A stretch of DNA of 64,000 nt from Lacibacter sp. H407 (GTDB taxonomy: Bacteria > Bacteroidota > Bacteroidia > Chitinophagales > Chitinophagaceae). Positions 61,090 through 64,000 of the stretch are shown one piece after another; position 1 is the first letter of the stretch, and the number at the start of each line of letters is the position of its first letter. Location of the stretch: the NCBI RefSeq assembly GCF_037892605.1, contig NZ_JBBKTU010000001.1:3100001-3164000 (forward strand), in the 5' to 3' direction. Position numbers and translations under genes: made by a program. A model generated the notes under the pieces. It had not been told where the DNA came from and ran no database searches. It saw nothing but the letters and a program-made list of their open reading frames with translations.

Positions 61090-61807
61090 TGCGGGCTTGT
61101 TGTAAGGCTGATGAAATGGTTGTTGCAAAAGCGACGGCATTTTTTCCATCGCCATGTATACAGATCGTATCTGCTTTTACAGGAACGATCTTTCCTGTTA
61201 CACTCGTAAGAGTTTGTTCATTGATCATTTGTAAAATTTGCTGTACTGCTTGTTGTTCATTCTCAACAAATGCATTGGCTTGGGAGCGGGGTGTTAAGCT
61301 GCCATCATCCTGATACGTGCGATCAGCAAACACTTCGTGCACTGTTTTTAACTGCAATGCATTTGCTTCCGTTAATGAAATGCTGCCGCTCAAGCCAAAC
61401 AAGAATAAACCAGCATCAAATTCGTAAACCGCTTTTGCAATGGCAGCAGCGATCGATTTATCTTTTGCTGATTGATTGTACAATGCCCCATGTGGTTTTA
61501 CATGGTGCAGTTTGCCGCCAAGCTCATTGGTGATTCCGGAAATGATATTGAGCTGTTCTGTAACAATCGCATAGATTTCATTTGTGGAGCGTTGCATTTC
61601 TGTGCGACCAAAATTTTCGAGATCGGGCCAGGAAGGATGAGCGCCAACTGAAACGCCGTGCTTCATGCAAAGTTCGATCGTTCGTTTCATGGTTTCAACA
61701 TTGCCTGCATGAAAACCACAGGCAATATTTGCACTGCTGATGAGCGGAATGATCTGCTCATCAGTTGCTAATCCTTCACCTAAATCACAATTCAAATCAA
61801 CCTGCAT
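61070..61807 (-). CDS. pxpA: 5-oxoprolinase subunit A (LamB/YcsF family)
   Basis: A 245-residue protein that works with PxpB and PxpC to split 5-oxoproline to glutamate using ATP. The family motifs are clear: VDLNCDLGEGL at the start, ANIACGFHAGN, VGAHPSWPD, HVKPHGALYN, EVFADRTYQDDGSL and ICIHGDGKNA. Its start overlaps the pxpBC end by 11 nt and its end overlaps the transporter gene, so the operon is tightly coupled. 5-Oxoproline arises by spontaneous cyclisation of glutamine and glutamate, and its removal is a housekeeping task. Confidence 0.95.
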   Translation of the reverse strand: MQVDLNCDLGEGLATDEQIIPLISSANIACGFHAGNVETMKRTIELCMKHGVSVGAHPSWPDLENFGRTEMQRSTNEIYAIVTEQLNIISGITNELGGKLHHVKPHGALYNQSAKDKSIAAAIAKAVYEFDAGLFLFGLSGSISLTEANALQLKTVHEVFADRTYQDDGSLTPRSQANAFVENEQQAVQQILQMINEQTLTSVTGKIVPVKADTICIHGDGKNAVAFATTISSALQQARIDIKAN

Positions 61808-63551
61808 ATAATTGTTCCAGCGTTTGTTTGATGTTTGATAATTGCGCAGCCTGTTTCAAATATAATTCTTCTGCCAGTTGCAGATCGATCAATTGAAAAT
61901 GAATCTGATCACCCGGTTTTTTTTGTGACAGCATCGAACGGTCAGCAGCACATACCTGTGCAACACGTGGATAGCCGCCAACTGTTTGTGCATCGGCCAT
62001 TAAAATGATCAACTCACCGGAAGGAGTTAATTGCATTGTTCCTTGTGTAACAGGAGAAGAAATGATCTCACATGCTTGTTCGGTTTTGAATGCTTCTTTT
62101 TTTAACCGATATCCCATGCGGCTGCTTTGCGGACTGATACTGAATGTGCCTCCCGACAAAATTGCTTTTGATGCATCATCCATATAATTCCATTCAGCAC
62201 CTTTAATGATACGAATATTGCTCGTGGCGTAGTCAGGCGCTGTAATATTTAATGAAACAACAGCGCCTGCTTTCAGCACCGTCATTAATGTTTTCTGTAA
62301 AGGAGATAAGTTTATTCTTAGTTTTAATTCATCGCTCTTTTGCAATGGCCTCCCTTGATAGCCTCCAGCTTTTACCAACAAATCAGTTGCAGAACTATCC
62401 AAGAACTCATCAGCCTCAAAACCTCCAGCCACGGCCATGTATAACCGAAAACCATGGATGGGTTGTTTGCATTCGATCATACTTCCTTTTGAAATGAAAA
62501 CCGGTTGATTGAGTTGAATGATGGTATGTTCTGTTTGTGGTTGTAAACCGGAACCTGTAAAAGCAATGACTGCATCCTGTAAAAAACGAAAACGGTGCGG
62601 CGATTGTGTGATTTCCAATACAGCTTCTTTTGGATCGTTTCCAATCAATGTATTTGCAAGTTGGGCTGTATATTCATCCATTGCTCCGCTTTTGCTTACG
62701 CCAAACTGCAAGTAGCGAGTGCGTCCTGTATTTTGCAGCGTAGTTAAGAAACCACATTGTTCAATATGGATAATCTGTTTTTTCTTGTCAGATATTCTCT
62801 TCGGATGATTGATGCTGTTTGTTAAATTCCGTCCCATGAGGTCGTCTGACGAATCATACTTTTCAAATTCATTTATAGTGATAGCTTTGAATTTTACTTC
62901 GTCACCTGCTTTTAATAAAAACGGATTATCTTTTTGCAGATCAAAAATATTGATAGGAGTTCTGCCAATAATATTCCATCCGCCGGGTGTTGCAAACGGA
63001 TAGATGCCGGTTTGATTTCCTGCAATAGCAACAGAACCGGGTGGAACCTGCAATCGTGGTTGTGTTTTTCGTTGTGTGGTCAAACGTTCATCCACTGTTC
63101 CCATATACGGAAAGCCGGGTGTAAAGCCGATCATAAATACATGATAGGATTTACCTTGATGCAGTTGAATAATTTCTTCAATGGAAAGTTGTAGCGATGC
63201 GGAAAGTTCCTGCAAGTCGATCCCGAAACTTTCTTCGTAACAAACGGGGATCGTAATCACTGATCGTTCAACAACTGAATCAATTGCAACGCTTTCGTTC
63301 TGTAAGATGTTTTTCAATTGCTTGATGACTGTTGCTGCAATTGTTTCTTCTGATTTTGCGATCTGCAGCGGATCATAATAAACAGCCAGTGAATTATACG
63401 CCGGTACTGTTTCAATAAAACCAACAAATGGATATTGCTCAATCAATTGCTTTGCCTGCATCAAACGCTCATGAATACTGCTTTCTATGGTTGATCCAAA
63501 AGAAAGCAGTACCGACGATTCGTTGACGGGTATGTATGTAACATCCTGCAT
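61797..63551 (-). CDS. 5-oxoprolinase subunits B and C fused (KipI-KipA type)
   Basis: A 584-residue protein made of PxpB (about 1-235: GFTPGFPYMGTVDERL, VPPGSVAIAGNQTGIYP, TPGGWNIIGRTP) and PxpC (about 260-584: LQNTGRTRYLQFGVSKSGAMDEYTA, LIGNDPKEAVLEI, MGYRLKKEAF, GYPRVAQVCAAD). In many bacteria these are separate genes; here they form one chain. I chose ATG 63551 (MQDVTYIPVNE), which starts at the first strand. It is the first gene of the leftward operon with pxpA and the transporter; the stop overlaps the pxpA start by 11 nt. Confidence 0.93.
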   Translation of the reverse strand: MQDVTYIPVNESSVLLSFGSTIESSIHERLMQAKQLIEQYPFVGFIETVPAYNSLAVYYDPLQIAKSEETIAATVIKQLKNILQNESVAIDSVVERSVITIPVCYEESFGIDLQELSASLQLSIEEIIQLHQGKSYHVFMIGFTPGFPYMGTVDERLTTQRKTQPRLQVPPGSVAIAGNQTGIYPFATPGGWNIIGRTPINIFDLQKDNPFLLKAGDEVKFKAITINEFEKYDSSDDLMGRNLTNSINHPKRISDKKKQIIHIEQCGFLTTLQNTGRTRYLQFGVSKSGAMDEYTAQLANTLIGNDPKEAVLEITQSPHRFRFLQDAVIAFTGSGLQPQTEHTIIQLNQPVFISKGSMIECKQPIHGFRLYMAVAGGFEADEFLDSSATDLLVKAGGYQGRPLQKSDELKLRINLSPLQKTLMTVLKAGAVVSLNITAPDYATSNIRIIKGAEWNYMDDASKAILSGGTFSISPQSSRMGYRLKKEAFKTEQACEIISSPVTQGTMQLTPSGELIILMADAQTVGGYPRVAQVCAADRSMLSQKKPGDQIHFQLIDLQLAEELYLKQAAQLSNIKQTLEQLYAG

Positions 63552-63584
63552 GAACAATGAAAGTACAAAATCAGTAAACACAAA

Positions 63585-63603
63585 CGCCCCGTAAAACGGG
63601 GCG
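63585..63603 (-). terminator. Intrinsic terminator of the pyruvate kinase gene
   Basis: cgccccgt (63585-63592) pairs with acggggcg (63596-63603) across a 3-nt loop; on the minus strand a T-rich tail (tttgtgttt) follows. It separates the kinase gene from the pxp operon. Confidence 0.8.
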
Positions 63604-63630
63604 CTGAATTGTATTTGTATAAAACGATGA

Positions 63631-64000
63631 TTATTCGACTACGGTCAGTTTGATGAGGTTGGTTGGCAAATGCAGATGAACCGGTGTACTTCCTGTGTTC
63701 ACAACAATTTCACCTGTTTGTACAAAACCACGCTCTTTTAAAATATTAATCTGATCAGCAATGATATCATCCACGCTGATCTCTTCTGAATAATAAAATG
63801 CTCGAACGCCCCAGCTTAAACTCAACTGATTTACAAGTTTCCGTTCTTTTGTAAAAATGAACAACGGTGCTTTTGGACGGAAGCTGCTCAACATAAAACC
63901 GGTGTAGCCGCTCAGCGTCATACCGATCAATGCACTTGCATTTACATCTTTTGCAATTTCGCAGGCGTTGTAACAGATCGCATCACTTAAGAACGAAGGT
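63631..64000 (-). CDS. pyk: Pyruvate kinase, C-terminal part (5' end outside window)
   Basis: About 122 residues of the C-terminal domain, with the frame open to the right edge. SDAICYNACEIAKDVNASALIGMTLSG followed by FRPKAPLFIFT and RKLVNQLSLSWGVRAFYY match the allosteric/C-terminal alpha-beta domain of pyruvate kinases (normally A-x-x-x-A ... T-x-S-G-x-T-A). The end GEIVVNTGSTP replaces the usual G-D-x-V-V-x-x-x-G. The enzyme makes pyruvate and ATP from PEP and ADP. A TTG at 63930 is inside the domain and is not the real start. Confidence 0.92.
   Translation of the reverse strand, partial: PSFLSDAICYNACEIAKDVNASALIGMTLSGYTGFMLSSFRPKAPLFIFTKERKLVNQLSLSWGVRAFYYSEEISVDDIIADQINILKERGFVQTGEIVVNTGSTPVHLHLPTNLIKLTVVE

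Overview
The window reads as a chromosomal stretch of a Bacteroidota bacterium, most likely a member of the Chitinophagaceae or a near relative. The signs are: promoters of the TTTG / TAnnTTTG type in front of both tRNA genes, few Shine-Dalgarno sequences, several TTG starts, moderate GC, and typical family content (YaiO-type outer-membrane barrel, DUF4369-TlpA thioredoxins, HYC_CC_PP protein, periplasmic propeller histidine kinase with LytTR regulator, GH20 hexosaminidase, YfhO protein, futalosine-route MqnA). I see no insertion sequence, integrase, prophage or CRISPR array. The genus is an inference.

Layout. 2-4882 (+): hybrid kinase, receiver protein, membrane HEAT-repeat protein and processive glycosyltransferase, with a YaiO barrel gene converging on them; this looks like a signal-controlled exopolysaccharide module. 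7052-16778: tRNA-Ala, a carboxyltransferase of the methylcrotonyl-CoA carboxylase type, small membrane proteins and lipoproteins, YraN, purB, mqnA, and a propeller kinase / LytTR pair. 17011-25315: surface-glycan genes (FkbM methyltransferase, four glycosyltransferases, a short epimerase, YfhO). 25480-31004: housekeeping (queuosine-precursor transporter, NUDIX, CorA, DinB, dapF, nucleoside phosphorylase, tRNA-Cys).

31099-35232 (-) is the most unusual region: a stand-alone SET methyltransferase, a D-Ala-D-Ala-ligase-like ATP-grasp enzyme, an ATP-grasp enzyme fused to a C-terminal SET domain, and a six-helix ABC membrane domain without an ATPase. I infer a pathway that ligates and methylates a small molecule or peptide and may export it; I know of no described function for this combination.

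36170-46102 (-) is a heavy-metal (copper/silver type) efflux operon: HYC_CC_PP protein, a three-repeat metal-binding protein, a CusA-type pump whose gene is split in two by one in-frame stop, a TolC-type channel, two CusB-type adaptors, a TlpA thioredoxin and a BNR lipoprotein with His-rich and Cys-rich segments. After it come dnaE, an NlpC/P60 lipoprotein, hisF-hisIE, two tandem TlpA proteins, a GH20 hexosaminidase, a CocE/NonD hydrolase and a 2'-5' RNA ligase-like protein. The end of the window holds a 5-oxoprolinase operon (pxpBC fusion, pxpA, NRAMP-related transporter) and the 3' end of a pyruvate kinase gene. Several gene gaps hold short, word-like imperfect palindromes, and a similar sequence lies at the break in the cusA-like gene.
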